Below are positions 47,408-59,394 of a DNA stretch of 64,000 nt, one piece after another (position 1 is the stretch's first letter; the number at the start of each line of letters is the position of its first letter). The position numbers were made by a program, and so were the translations under genes. Source of the DNA: Epiperipatus broadwayi (taxonomy: Eukaryota; Onychophora; Udeonychophora; Euonychophora; Peripatidae); assembly GCA_028023455.1 (NCBI GenBank), contig JAQFVV010006273.1, positions 808,001 to 872,000 on the forward strand, written 5' to 3'. The notes under the pieces were generated by a model that saw only the letters and a program-made list of their open reading frames with translations, was not told where the DNA came from and ran no database searches.

Positions 47408-49100
47408 AAGATCTAAAAGATTATGGTAATATTTAACTAGATTTCAAACTCGGCCCCCCATTATCAACGTTGACTGAAAGAAAATTGGTGACTCTCAAAG
47501 AAATGAAGTTTCCGTAATTATTCATTAAAATTTAATAATAATAAAAAATATCTAAAAAGGGGACTTATTACAGCGAGCATGCCAGCTGTTACGAAGTAGT
47601 AGACCCTGCATTACAATAACTGATTCTTTGAATGCGTGTCGATTTATATGAAATTTAAGTTATTTATAAAGCAAATATTAATGACAATTCGACACACATT
47701 CACTGTTCAAGCGATTATGGATTTAGCTTTAAAACTAAGACAATTATGAGAAGGTAATAGTTCAATGATAATTATAAATAAAGTGGAGATTTGAGAAATA
47801 CACACCTAAGAAGGATAGAGGGAGGTAAGCTAGATTATGTGAGAAATTTACAGATTACATTAATTCTCAAATTTTAGTTTCACAAAATTACAATTTTAAC
47901 ATTTAGAAGTTAGACAAATAGTAGGAGATGAGCTATAGCTTATTTTATTAGAGTACTCTATAATTTGGAATACACACACATGTACCTGTTTTATAAGATG
48001 TTTTCGTCCATTTGTTTAATAGTAGATTGTTCGTGATTAGCAGTTTTCTTTCTTGTCTTTGGGTTTTTTATTGATTTTAACAGCAGCGGCTTTCTTGTTT
48101 ATTTCAGGCAGCAGATCATTATGGTGTTTTTACGATGGGCAAGGTGAAGTTCGGCATATGGTGGGCCATCTCCCGATGGAGAATAATCCCGGTGCTTACT
48201 CGGTCATACCTTGGAAATATCAATTTATTTTAAGATATTTTAGACTCTCCACTCGAGAGCAAAGCTAAAATTCAAGTGAAAGTCTCCAGCAAGTCCAAGA
48301 TGGCCTCCTTTTTTTATCTTGATCTTTTAATTTTTTCTGTTGAGATATTTTTAGGTTTTCTTTATCTTGCCCTCAGGATAATCAATGCTTTTGCTGGTTT
48401 TAATTAGAAAGAAATCTGCTGTGCTATTGTTTGTTTTGTTGTTTTTTTTTTTTACATTTGTTAATTACATTTTTTTGGAATTTTCCTATAATTAATTTAT
48501 TATCTATCACTGACCGATGCTTTTAAATTTTCAAAGACAAAAGGGAATAAAATTATTTTAACTTTAATTAATTATTGCATCAGATTTTGTTAGAATTATT
48601 ATTTAATGAAATTTAAACTAAGCAATAAATACGAACTTTATAAATTCAAAATAAATGATTAATATTACACAAGATTTATTTAGCTAAAGAAATCTAAATT
48701 ATATTACTTTATCCGTATTTATTGCCTTTAATTTGAGATCGAAATGTGTGCGTGTTTATGTTGAATTCTACATATATTTATACATTTTTAATATTGTTAC
48801 ACACACAACTCGATACCAAAAGTTTAAATTTGGGTGGGATAGACCGGTCAGTGAGAGACGACAGAAAAAGGTGAAACTTGAGATTCGAATACGAATCTCA
48901 CTGTTTCAGCAGTAATAGATCTTTTTTTTAGAAATGATTCTTGCAAATAACTTTTGGTCTATATTTTTTTATTGTTATTAGTCATAAGTTACTGATCATA
49001 GGAATTTGATTTTCTATTTTTAATACAAAATATTGTATTAGTTAATAAGTTGGGAAAAATCAACTTATGTGTACAGAGTTGATTGTAGCATTTATGCAAA
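47408..49100. other. CpG-containing region, mixed and unassigned
   Basis: The first 120 bases may continue LINE-B on the minus strand (a decayed NWRPIS motif read as NGGPS, then LNITIIF). Beyond about 47570 CpG frequency stays higher than the window average, and no reverse transcriptase or Gag motif is readable. A TTATTTCAG acceptor-like site precedes a short open segment at 48108-48268 (LWCFYDGQGEVRHMVGHLP). A perfect 9-bp hairpin lies at 48879-48900. It may be a second insertion or an internal piece of the CpG-rich element. Confidence 0.35.
48879..48900. repeat. Perfect 9-bp stem-loop with four-base loop
   Basis: TGAGATTCG and CGAATCTCA flank AATA. Two CpG dinucleotides lie in the stem. 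No known RNA motif was identified. Confidence 0.7.
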
Positions 49101-49599
49101 ATTGAGATTATAATGTAATCGTAGTTTTGGTACACCTGGGATATTTTATCATCATCAAGTGTTGTATGTGCTTTTAGTTTACTTACCTCATAAGAAATTT
49201 CACTTCTAATTATAAACTCCTTTGGACCTAATTATGCTGATTTGGAGGTGAATGTGATTTGACATTAAAGTTTCTTTTTTTATATCATCAAATATCACAC
49301 TCTATTCACATGAAAGCTAGTTATGCTAACACTATCTTGGGTTAAAAGAATTCCACTGGCATTAATAATTTTGTTTTGGCATAATTTAAGTTGATTTTAT
49401 CAGTTCTTATAGAATCAGTATACATTTTTTTACTTTATATACTACTGTATTCTAGTTATGTATAGCATATAGGTGATTGACTTCTTTCTGTAATTTGTGA
49501 ACCAAGCTCTAATTTAGTGTGACATTGATATCATCCACACATTGCTCTATCAGATCTCTAGAATGATATTTGTCAGTGGCATAGTCATACATTAAGATG

Positions 49600-50310
49600 T
49601 TTTTAAACATTAACCACGCTTTCATTTGAGAGTTAAACCCTGTTTTAAAATAGTACTTAACATTTATGATGGCATTAGAGGTATCATTAAAAGTTAACTT
49701 TAGATTCTAGGGAATAAGTTTTTGATAGTACAATCATAATTGTTATAATTACAGTGTATTTTTAATATATCACCAACATGGTCAGAGAATGTAATACATA
49801 AGATATTTATATATATATTTTATTTGATAGTGTTATAAATAAAAGATTGATTAGTAATAATTCACATCTTCCTATGAAGGTCACAGCTCCTGAATTGAAT
49901 ATAGCAATGATAGTAATTTCAATGCAAGCCCAAGCTCAACATTCAATTATTGCTGTAATGCAATATACATGCAGTTAACATCACTAAAGGATAGTGGTGC
50001 TTAGTTATGGATTTGAATATCTTTTGCTTTGTTGCAGGAATATATAGTAATACAATAATATTTCTATAACAAATATTGAAAAGATATTACAAATGCATTT
50101 ATAACAACTATATTATATTAAGTTTTCTTAATAAGATATTTGCATTTATTAACACTACCACTTCATTAACTGGACTTAAATTTGGCTTAGGGTGATGTTA
50201 ATAGTGAAATTTTTATGAACATAATTATATGTTCATGATGAAGCTTCATGAACTGTGCTAATTGTTTTATTCTTTGATATGCATTAATATCATATACATT
50301 AATTGTTGAG
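49600..50310 (-). pseudogene. Probable LINE-B endonuclease domain relic
   Basis: From about 50310 downwards the minus strand reads KISTINVYDINAYQRIKQL, then QFMKLHHEHIIMFIKISLLT. This matches the start of the apurinic/apyrimidinic-type endonuclease of L1/Tx1 LINEs, where I-N-V-x-G-x-N and LQETHLT are expected. The catalytic Glu of the QET motif is changed here (IKI), and the rest of the domain decays quickly. It lies upstream of the LINE-B reverse transcriptase in the same orientation, but the connecting region is disrupted. Confidence 0.55.
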
Positions 50311-51974
50311 ATTTTCAAGCTGCACAAATCAATATAAAGTTGATTTGAATCTTTGTGTGTTTAGTGATGTACTTAAGACTGAAAATAGTAATTGAAAATG
50401 TCTTACGTATGCTCACTTGTATTTCTTTTATATCCACCTCAACACTTATATCTAGCTTGGTTGTCTTGATATTGGGAAGTTTTTTGTAAAATGTGTACTT
50501 TATTAAAAAATTTAGTGGTGCTATGACTTTCACTTTGATATTTTTCATTTAATGGTGAGAACACCATGTCATTATTTGCCTTAATACTCTTTAACTGATT
50601 TAATTCTTGCTATGCAACATCATCATATACATTAAACATACTTTAATGCCTTGATTTCCTATAGCGTGATAACCACTAGCAGTAGCTGATTCATTGAAAT
50701 TTTTTCATTTTAAAATTACAGGAAAACTATATGCATGATGTTTACAAAAATCCCAGATGTTGCTGCTGTTTTATTGCCTCTTTAAAATGGCATATCTCCT
50801 GTTAAAATAGGGGGAAAAAATTGAATTTTTTTAATTAACATTTTTATTAATAGATTCATATGATTTTTTTCTTTTCTGCTCACTTTACCAGATTACACAA
50901 TAAAGACAAATATAGAATTTTTTTATCTACCAGACTCGTTACTGAAATGAATTTAAAATACTGTGATGATTCTAATTTCAAGACCTTCATTCTGATGAAA
51001 ATGTAATCATGGAATATTGGTTGTAAGTATTCAATTTTAAATTTTTAAATTTTTAATTATTCGAACAGTATTATTTTAATTTTTTTTAGATTATTTGATA
51101 AATGGTATAATTTAATGTGTTTGCATTAGTATTGGTGTGTCTGTGTAGTATATAAATTATATAGTATATTTGTCTTCAAATATAATGTGGCTTATGTACA
51201 ATGAAATTTTGGGCTCTGATCCAAGTTTGAGATCTTATTTTATAGATATAATGATTCTCAAAAGGTTTAATAATTTATTAGTGTGTTTATATTTGTATTA
51301 GTGTGTTTGCATGGAAATAATTTTTATATATAAAATTATGTTATTATAGAGCACTACAATGTACATTTTTAAGCCTGATTATTAGATATACAGAAAGGTT
51401 GCAGTTGATAAAGGAATCACAAAATTTAATGAGCATAGTACCATATGAAAATATAAACTCTTAAAACCAATAAAGAGAGGTTTCAAGTGGTGTATGTGGT
51501 GATAGCTTTATGTATACCACATGAAATTGTGTGCAGGCTAAGAATCAAATCCTGATTCTGGCCAATGCCTTAGTACTCATGCTGTGGAGTCAGTAGTTTT
51601 GCCACATCTTGCATAACATTATTTTCAAGTCTAAAGCTAACAAATGAGCAATATGCAAATAAATTACATCTCTGTGGGACAATAAATATAACAAGATAGC
51701 ATCACTGGTGTGCATAAAGAATATAAACATTGCTGGTATACACAAAAAATATAAAATTTAAGAGATGAAACACATTTTATCATTGATACAGACAGTAGCC
51801 TAGTTTTAGATAGACAAGAAGCCAATTGCAATGAATGACAAATGCATATCCACCTTCTGAAAATTATTTATTTTGTATTTTTTATTAGGATGAATCTTTC
51901 TTTTAGATGCCTTGAGATTTGTTAAATTTTGGGGTACAGGATAAAAATGGAGAATTCTTATGAGACTATTTTTT
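50311..51974. other. AT-rich sequence, no feature assigned
   Basis: If LINE-B had an ORF1 it should lie here on the minus strand. The 77-codon frame at 50315-50548 (Lys/Ile-rich) has no recognisable motif, so I leave it uncalled. Confidence 0.35.
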
Positions 51975-52223
51975 GTAGATTCTGAAGCTATGGATTATTT
52001 CAGGTAAGAAGTATTATATATAACTTGAATGATAATTTTGTGAGAAATACAACGAAATTATCAATGAAAATGTAATTTAAACAATTAATGATAAATTAGT
52101 AGATTCTGAAGCTATGGATTATTTCAGGTAAGAAGTGTTATATATAACTTGAATGATAATTTTGTGAGAAATACAAAGAAATTATCAATGAAAATGTAAT
52201 TTAAACAATTAATGATAAATTAG
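51975..52223. repeat. Recent perfect-phase tandem duplication, period 124 bp
   Basis: Two copies (51975-52098 and 52099-52223) differ at only about two positions, so the duplication is young compared with its surroundings. Each copy carries TTTCAGGTAAGAAG, a consensus-like splice donor. The first copy is also preceded by TATTTTTTGTAG, which resembles an acceptor. Confidence 0.9.
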
Positions 52224-52480
52224 AAATTATGAACAAATAATAAAGTAATAATTATTTCCAATGTTGAAATTTCTTTTTCCCCCTTATTTTTTTAACATTA
52301 ATCACCATTTGTCTTAGCCTTATTGTTTTCCTTGGTTTTTCTAGTTTCTATTAATGTAAAAGCTCTTTGCTCTAACATTATTAAAACTGGAGTTATTGTG
52401 AAAATTGTGTCTCAAGTCAGTTTTTTATTTCACAAAAAAAAACCCAGAAAGTTTGTTTTACCAAAACCCATTCTTCCTTA
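52224..52480. other. Spacer, no feature seen
   Basis: AT-rich sequence leading into the LINE-A 5' part, which may include its 5' untranslated region. Confidence 0.4.
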
Positions 52481-52490
52481 AAAAACAAGG

Positions 52491-54230
52491 ATGATGTCAG
52501 CTGACAATCTAAAAAAGAGATTTAGCAGTGATTCAAATAGCTATATGGATATCACAGAACATGAGACAGCAGCCATTTGCATAACCAAGCAAACCAATAA
52601 TTTCCAAATAAATCAAAGTAAAACTATAGAAGCAGCTGGACTGATGAATTAAAACATGGATATAATCAAAAAGCAACTCATTTGGAATGCTACTTCCAAG
52701 TTTGACAAAGAAACTAGCAAAATGGAGAAGTCTGAGAGGATCATTAAAATGGAAGAAATTCCTGCCATATAGAGAATTAACATTAAAAAAGCTAGCAACC
52801 TAACTGGAGCTCACCTTGAACAAAGTAAAACAATAGTAAACACAAATTTTATGAATGAAAACAAGACTAATAACATGAAGCCAGATCTCTTGGACCTTAC
52901 CCTTGAATTTCAGACAGTAGTGAAGACATTAAAGAGATCATGCTGATAATTCAAATAACATTGGTAATAATAATAAAAAAAATCTAAGCAATTCTAAGAT
53001 AGAAAATAAATGTATTAATGATGGAGGCCTAATAATCTCTGGCTCTTGTCCATTCCAAATCCTATCTAACATTAATATAGCTAATAAAGTATCTTACTGT
53101 AGTGCTTTACATATGGAAATCAATAAGCCCAGCTCTGAAACTTTAAGGGATCCACAGAATAATAAAGATATATTTAACACATATGAAGATGTAACATCTA
53201 CATACCAAATGGAGCCTACATAAAGTCAACCACTCTAGAGGAGTCTGGATCAACTAACAATTAACAACATGGTCTCCAAATTTAACACTACAATACCATC
53301 TCAACTCCACAGATCCTTCCTAAACTATATTAATGAAAAACATTGATTTTAGCCAAAACAAATCAAAACTGTGATCTATTTAACTTCCCTGTGGGTAAAT
53401 TGTGCAATGAACTCACAAAAAAAACTTTGAACTCATATCCTTAAACTACTCAATCATCCAAACAATGGATACATGATTGTTGAGTTTCATAACCTTTGCA
53501 AAAGCAAATATTCCAGAACTCTATCAAACTGCTAGGCAATAAGATTTTGTGTGTCATTGACATAAATAGGCCAATAACTCTTTCTGATCTTATTCGCATA
53601 TTAAATTCAACAAAGGGGATCTCCAATGGCTTCTCAAACAATATGGGACAGTGCCTAATTTCCAGTATTTACTTGAAAAAAGAGCCGAAACAACAGTGCT
53701 CATAAATACAGCCTTGTTTATCAGCACACTTGATGAAGGTATATCACCAAGGCCACCCCACAATGCTCTCCACAGAATCTGTCCAGTTAATAATATTTTT
53801 TCAGGGCATCCCACCACAGTGCTTCTATTGCAAATTAAAGACACATCTAATGAGGGACTGTCCATCCACAATGTGCCATCTATGCAACATGAAGAAGACA
53901 AGGCTGCACAATTGCAAACTGAGTAATGCCCAAAGCAGCTCACTCTCCCTCCCCCAGCAAATGAATTCTCAAAAAATGATTTAAGCAGTTCCATACCTCA
54001 TCAACCTTCTGAAATATCCAACACTGATCAATGTATGATGGCCAGTACATCAAGACACTGCTCTAGAAGTAGCCGTGCTTCCCCCAGATCTGGCTCCACA
54101 ATAACTGCCCCCTACTATCCATCCAAAAAATAAAAGAAAACCAAGGAAAACAACAGCAGCAGCAGCTCTTCTGGGAATGATGGACACATGCACAAGTCTG
54201 TAGGGTTCAACAAGAGCTCATTGGACAAAT
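52491..54230 (+). pseudogene. LINE-A copy 2, ORF1 with CCHC zinc knuckles
   Basis: It opens with ATG at 52491 (MMSADNLKKRFSSDSNSYMD). A Lys/Asn-rich N-terminal part follows, with stops at several points. Near 53800-53920 one frame holds a zinc knuckle CFYCKLKTHLMRDC (C-x2-C-x4-H-x4-C). A second follows at once, CHLCNMKKTRLHNC, in which the His has become Thr. A Ser-rich tail follows (about 54050-54180). This layout is that of the nucleic-acid-binding ORF1 protein of Tx1/L1-type LINEs that use knuckles. Frameshifts around 53230 and 53650 make it non-functional. Confidence 0.8.
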
Positions 54231-54561
54231 GAGTCTTCCTGGGTCAATAAAAAAGGAAGAGAATGAAGGCTGATGTGCAAGCTAAAGAGTTCCCATATCA
54301 AAATGTCCCATAATAGACAGTGGTGTAGAATTGATCCCCGAAATGAACTTCCAAGGAAATGGACACAACAAAGCAGAAAAAACATGGAAAGCTAAAGATT
54401 GTAGACTTCACATAAGTGAAGCCAATCACAAGATAGATGAAAAAGAAGCAAAAGCCTATGCAAGAAAAAATAAATTATAAAAAACCCTCACCCCCAGCCA
54501 ATCCCAACTATTCCCTCTTGAAATAAAAATGGTGTGTTCATTATTCGCTATCTCAATCACA

Positions 54562-57100
54562 TGAAGCTAAAAATTCTAGGTATGAATGTGCATGATTTAA
54601 ATTCTATCAATGAATCGTCTATCAAGTGAATCGAAGCAGTGTCCAACTGGATAAAACAATACTCACCCCACATAACATGCATAGTAGAAATAAAACTATA
54701 TACTAATTCAGACCCAGAAATAACTATTAAATTTAATCAAATAGGCATTTTTCATCATTCCATTTCTATTCACCCCTCTGCCATGGTAGCCATACTCATT
54801 CTTAACAACTCTCCTTTCCAGTTGTATAGAATTAATTACATAAATGTCCACATTTCCTAATTGCAACCTTACTTCATCACTCATTAAAACTGAATGTCAT
54901 CTTTCTATATTTAAAGAGAGATATGTCATTCATCCAATCATTAATTAATCAAATCAACTTAATTCTTGGAGCAAACCTATATCCCTCAATAATGTTAGTC
55001 AATTTCAATACATCATATCACTATTTCAACACTAAATACATGCACCAGATAAATACATGATTAATGTGTGCACAGAGCTAAGAGACACCTCTTTTTATAC
55101 AAAACAATACTCTACCCTCATTGATCTCCTTTACTATTCACTGGACCTCCATTTCATAATAAATACTTCCCTGCAACCTGTGCCATACTCAGACCATGTC
55201 ACAATGGTACTTAACCTAACCATAGACGTATTTCCTAAACCCTGTGTACATATGAAGACTACCACAGGAATTTTGATAAAAGCTCAACTCCAGAAGCAAT
55301 AATATCAGAATCTTACATTTCTTTGGAAAGATAGCTATCATATCCCTTCACCTGGAAAAGGCATGGTTTGCCTTCATAAACATACTAAATACTATCATTT
55401 CTTTATACACTGCAATAAGTAAAGGGCCAACTTCACTGTTGCAAAAGATGGACCATTATCAACAATACCCTAAAAATATGCCCACAGTCCCTGCCTCAAT
55501 AGACAATAAAAAACCTCAAGCAACAATATAAAAATAATCAGTTGGTCATTGCAGACCACTTATCCACAAAAAAGACTAAGATATTCTTAAGCCCAGCCAC
55601 ACAACTGGTCCAGGGGCTACATTAGATGGGCCCTGGGCCATAAAGATAAATTAAGCACTCCATCTGCCATTAAAACTGGGAATGACCTATTCTATGGTAC
55701 AACATAATTAACTAAATACTCAATTTCTTTAAAGCCAAACTCACAAATAGCCCATATAGGCCAAACCAGAACCTATTCCATAAATCATCAACACCAAACC
55801 ACAGTATCTCTGAAAACGATATAAAAGCCAAACTGTCCTCAATCCCTGACAGAACACACCCAGGTCTCCATGCTATCCCCCATTCCATAATCCTACACCT
55901 GGAAAAAATTACTGCTCCAATCATTCATGGGATGATCAATCGTATCTCAATCAAATTGCTTAACATTGATGGGCTATATCCCATAGAGATGGTTCCTTTT
56001 CTCAAAAATAACATTTTACCATCCCTGCTTGAGAACCTCAGGCCTATCTCTATGATGTCGTTAATGATTAAGATAATAAAATCTATAGTAAAAGACAAAA
56101 TTCAGGATAAGGTTTTCCCATTCATATCACAATTTCAATTTGCTAGAAAGGGTTCATCAACTGCAAAGGCAATGAGTCCATTTAAAATGGTAATGGACAA
56201 CATGAACAAACAGAAAATCCAAGCCAGTGGTTATCTAACTAGATACAGCAGGGGAGTTCAACTCCAGACTGATCGCCTCCTGCATCTTCTTGGCGAGTTC
56301 GACATACCAACCACCATAATAAACATAATAGGAAACCTCCTCAATAATAGAAATATAGCCATCACCCTAAATGGGAAAATCTCATCCTCATTCTCATCTA
56401 CAAATTCTATTCTGCAGGGCTCTCCATGGAGTGCCCTGCTATTCATTATTTACATCAACCTGTTACTGAGAAAAATTGAACAGAACCTATCTGGATTATA
56501 GTATCTACCCTCAATAAATCCAATTCCTCTTATCTCCTACATGGATGATCTGGTTGTGTTTCTCCCTCCCAAAAATTGATCCCTAAACTCATCAAAATAA
56601 TGCAGACCTTTTCCTCCAAGTCAGGGTCAAATTTTAACAACAAATCTTCAGCGTAGAGACTATCCTCAGGAAGCACTCTAATATCACCATTTACAGATCA
56701 TCAAAATAATGCACATCAAAATAATGCAGACCTTTTCCTCCAAGTCAGGGTTAACTTTTAACTTAAACAAATCTTCAGCATAGAGTTTATTCTCAGGAAG
56801 AACTCTAATCTCACAATTTACAGCTAACCCCATCTAGGTTTACCAATCTATAACTCCACCATGGCAATGAGAAGGTCCATCCATGACTCCCTTCTTTCCA
56901 TTAACAAAATAACTACCACACTAGTGAAAGCATACATGTCATTATTCACCAAAACCTCACTGATGAACATCTTGGTGTTCCCTAGGATATCCTACTTCAT
57001 GCTATTTGTCACCTTCATGAGAAGTTTCATCATGAAAATAAATTCCTTGTGCTCTAAACTATTCTGGACAAATCTACAACAATAACTTAATTAATCTATC
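54562..57100 (+). pseudogene. LINE-A copy 2, ORF2 (endonuclease and reverse transcriptase)
   Basis: ORF2 starts with MKLKILGMNVHDLNS at 54562, the first strand of an APE-type endonuclease, followed by ITCIVEIKLYT where LQET is usual. After a long decayed connector come reverse transcriptase blocks in the frame at 55932-56501: LRPISMMSL (about 56035), QFQFARKGSSTAKAM (about 56133), and ITLNGKISSSFSSTNSILQG (about 56361). The catalytic box SYMDDLVVFLPP is at about 56537-56572, with both Asp present. FPRISYFM and SLCSKLFW close the domain near 56970-57066. The zinc-ribbon C-terminus seen in copy 1 is missing. Stops disable it. A 60-bp direct duplication lies at about 56590-56780. Confidence 0.85.
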
Positions 57101-57283
57101 TAGTCATTATATTCTATTAAAAGATATCTATGTCAAGACATAACATTGGCAATATGTTGGACTATTTCCATTAACTATCATTAAATGTTGAATGTATAAA
57201 AAAATTTAAACTTTATTTAAACTTTTCAAATACAAACAACTGGTTAGCAATAACACACAAATAGACAACACAGGTTAGTAACT

Positions 57284-57326
57284 ACACAATGTCTCAGGTA
57301 GTATTCTTCTCTCTTCTTCAGGTGTT
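57284..57326 (-). ncRNA. Possible decayed hammerhead motif in the Penelope 3' region
   Basis: On the minus strand ACACCTGAAGA is followed after about 19 bases by GAGACATTGTGTAG. CTGANGA and GANAC are the hammerhead core segments (position 7 is free, while A13 is G here). CACA before the core can pair with TGTG after the predicted cleavage point. Penelope-like elements are known to carry hammerheads in this region. Stem II is not convincing in this copy, so it is at best a relic. Confidence 0.35.
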
Positions 57327-57939
57327 GTTGGCCTGACCAGTATATTAGCATAGGAATCAAATTTATTCCTTTTAGATTCTTGAATATCAAATTTTAAAGG
57401 AATGTTCTAACTAACTGAAATATTCTGTCAAAAATTAACAGAAAGCAGAAATTTCATATATTTATATATGAGAGTTGATTAAAGTCTTCCAGTCCTACAA
57501 AGTTTTTAATATGGTTTTCTAAGAGCAAGATTAATTAAACGCTTCCTCACATTGTGTATTGTCACACTAGGTTGACTTAAAAGATTATTTGCCACTCTCA
57601 TATGAGCAGCTTTCTTGAATTTTATTTTTTTGCACCCTTCCCTTCCTATTCAATATTTTTGTCCCAATTAAACATATGGTCATTAGTACCCAAATAATCT
57701 GCTCCTGAAGACACATTAACCATTAGTTCATGATCTTTCAATCACTATTCAACAGGACGACAGGTCCCTTACACATTCACATGGTATTTCATATATACAA
57801 ATTTTAAATTTTTCAGCATTTTCAGTTTAAGTTTGGTAAAAGTTAAAATTCCTCAAAGTGTAGTATGGTTTTGGAAAGTTGCTTTAATATTATATTGACT
57901 GCAAATTTTCTTTAATTTATCTGCCATTCCTGGTTTATA

Positions 57940-59394
57940 TATACATCCGGGTCTCGTTTTATGCGGATTTATTTAATGCAATTTTGAAGTTATGCGATTC
58001 ATGTTTTTTCTTAATATCTTTGTATGCGGTTTTCTTTTATGCGATAAAAGTTATTAGATCAGAAGTCGAACTCCGATAATGCGCCATTACCTTAAATATT
58101 ATAAATTTCACGCACTCGTGTCATATTTAAAGTAATAGCATATTATTGGAGTTCAATTTCCATCTAATAATTTCAATATTTTCAGCGCTTTATAATAGTA
58201 CTGTAATAGATTTTATGCAATAAAGAAGTTCATAATTCACTTAAAATCAGGATTTCCCCATTTTATTTATATACATACATTAAATTTTACAAGATTATAA
58301 TGTAAATCTGTTCAAACCTTATAGATACCTATACTACGCAAGTTGTTTTGCATTTTAAATCACGTTCTATTTTTGCTTTTAAAAAAAAGAGCACATAATC
58401 AATTAATCATTTAGTGTCCGCAAGTAATAAATTTTATAAGATTATAATGTAAATCTGTTCAAATGTTATTATGTATGTTGTTCTTGCATTTTAAATCATG
58501 TTCTATTTTTGCTTTTTAAAAAAAGTGTACGTAATCAATTAATCATTTAGTGTCCGCAAGTTTATTTTTAAAAGGTGAGTAACAGCGGTGGGCATAATTA
58601 AATTTGACAATTAAAATCTGATTTTTAATTGTAATTAACAATTTAAAAATTATGTAACGTGATCTGAAATTAATATCATGTGAAATGGTGAAATTTGATT
58701 TTTAAATGGAATTGAAAAAGACAAAAATAAGAATTTAATTTTTAATGGTTAGTTTTAATTAAATTTTGTCCAACAGTGGTGAGTCGGTGTCTTTTTATTA
58801 TCGTAAGTCTAAATTCTTATTTTTATTTTAAACTTTTGGCTTACTCTAATGGAGAGGAAAAAAACACCCAAGAAAATGAATTTCTTTGGAAACAAAAATT
58901 TCAATTTTAGATCGCTAAGTGAAATGGGAAGGATCAACAGCAATTGGAAAACGTTTTAGTTTGGGCGAATCCACTATAAGACCAATTTAAAAAAATGAAG
59001 TTGGCGCTAGTTGTATTTCCTCTTGTGACAAATCTGATGTCTCAAATAGTGATAATAATTAAAATACCATACACGTATGAAAAAATGTAAATTACTTCAT
59101 AAAAATATATTGTTTTGAATAAAATTAAATGCTATAGTTAATAAAAAAAGTTTGTTTTGTATCAATTTTTTTCAAATTTGAAATTTTTTATTAGTCATAT
59201 TTTATTTTCCTATTTTTTTTAATGCGAATTTTAAAGTAATTTTACGTTGTTGCTTTGCTTTTATGCAATTTTTGGAAAATTACAGTACGTATCCCCCATT
59301 TTTCAAGGTAAGTTAAGTCTATTTTTGTGCGATTTCTTTTGTATGCGTTTTCTGAGAAACCTATCTACTGCATAAAACGAGATCTAGATGTATA
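57940..59394. mobile_element. Tigger/pogo-like DNA transposon, internally deleted
   Basis: The left end TATATACATCCGGGTCTCG and the reverse complement of the right end TATATACATCTAGATCTCG match, and both continue TTTTATGC. The flanking dinucleotide is TA, as for Tc1/mariner/pogo insertions. Subterminal TTATGCG motifs recur on the left (57967-58046) and on the right, as in Tigger elements. On the plus strand near 58930-59010 a fragment reads STAIGKRFSLGESTIRPI, which is the CENP-B-type N-terminal helix-turn-helix of Tigger transposases. The rest of the transposase is missing. A 147-bp tandem duplication (58281 and 58428) lies inside. Confidence 0.85.
58281..58563. repeat. Tandem duplication in the Tigger-like element, period 147 bp
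   Basis: TAAATTTTAYAAGATTATAA starts at 58281 and 58428. Both copies end with ATTAATCATTTAGTGTCCGC. Confidence 0.82.
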
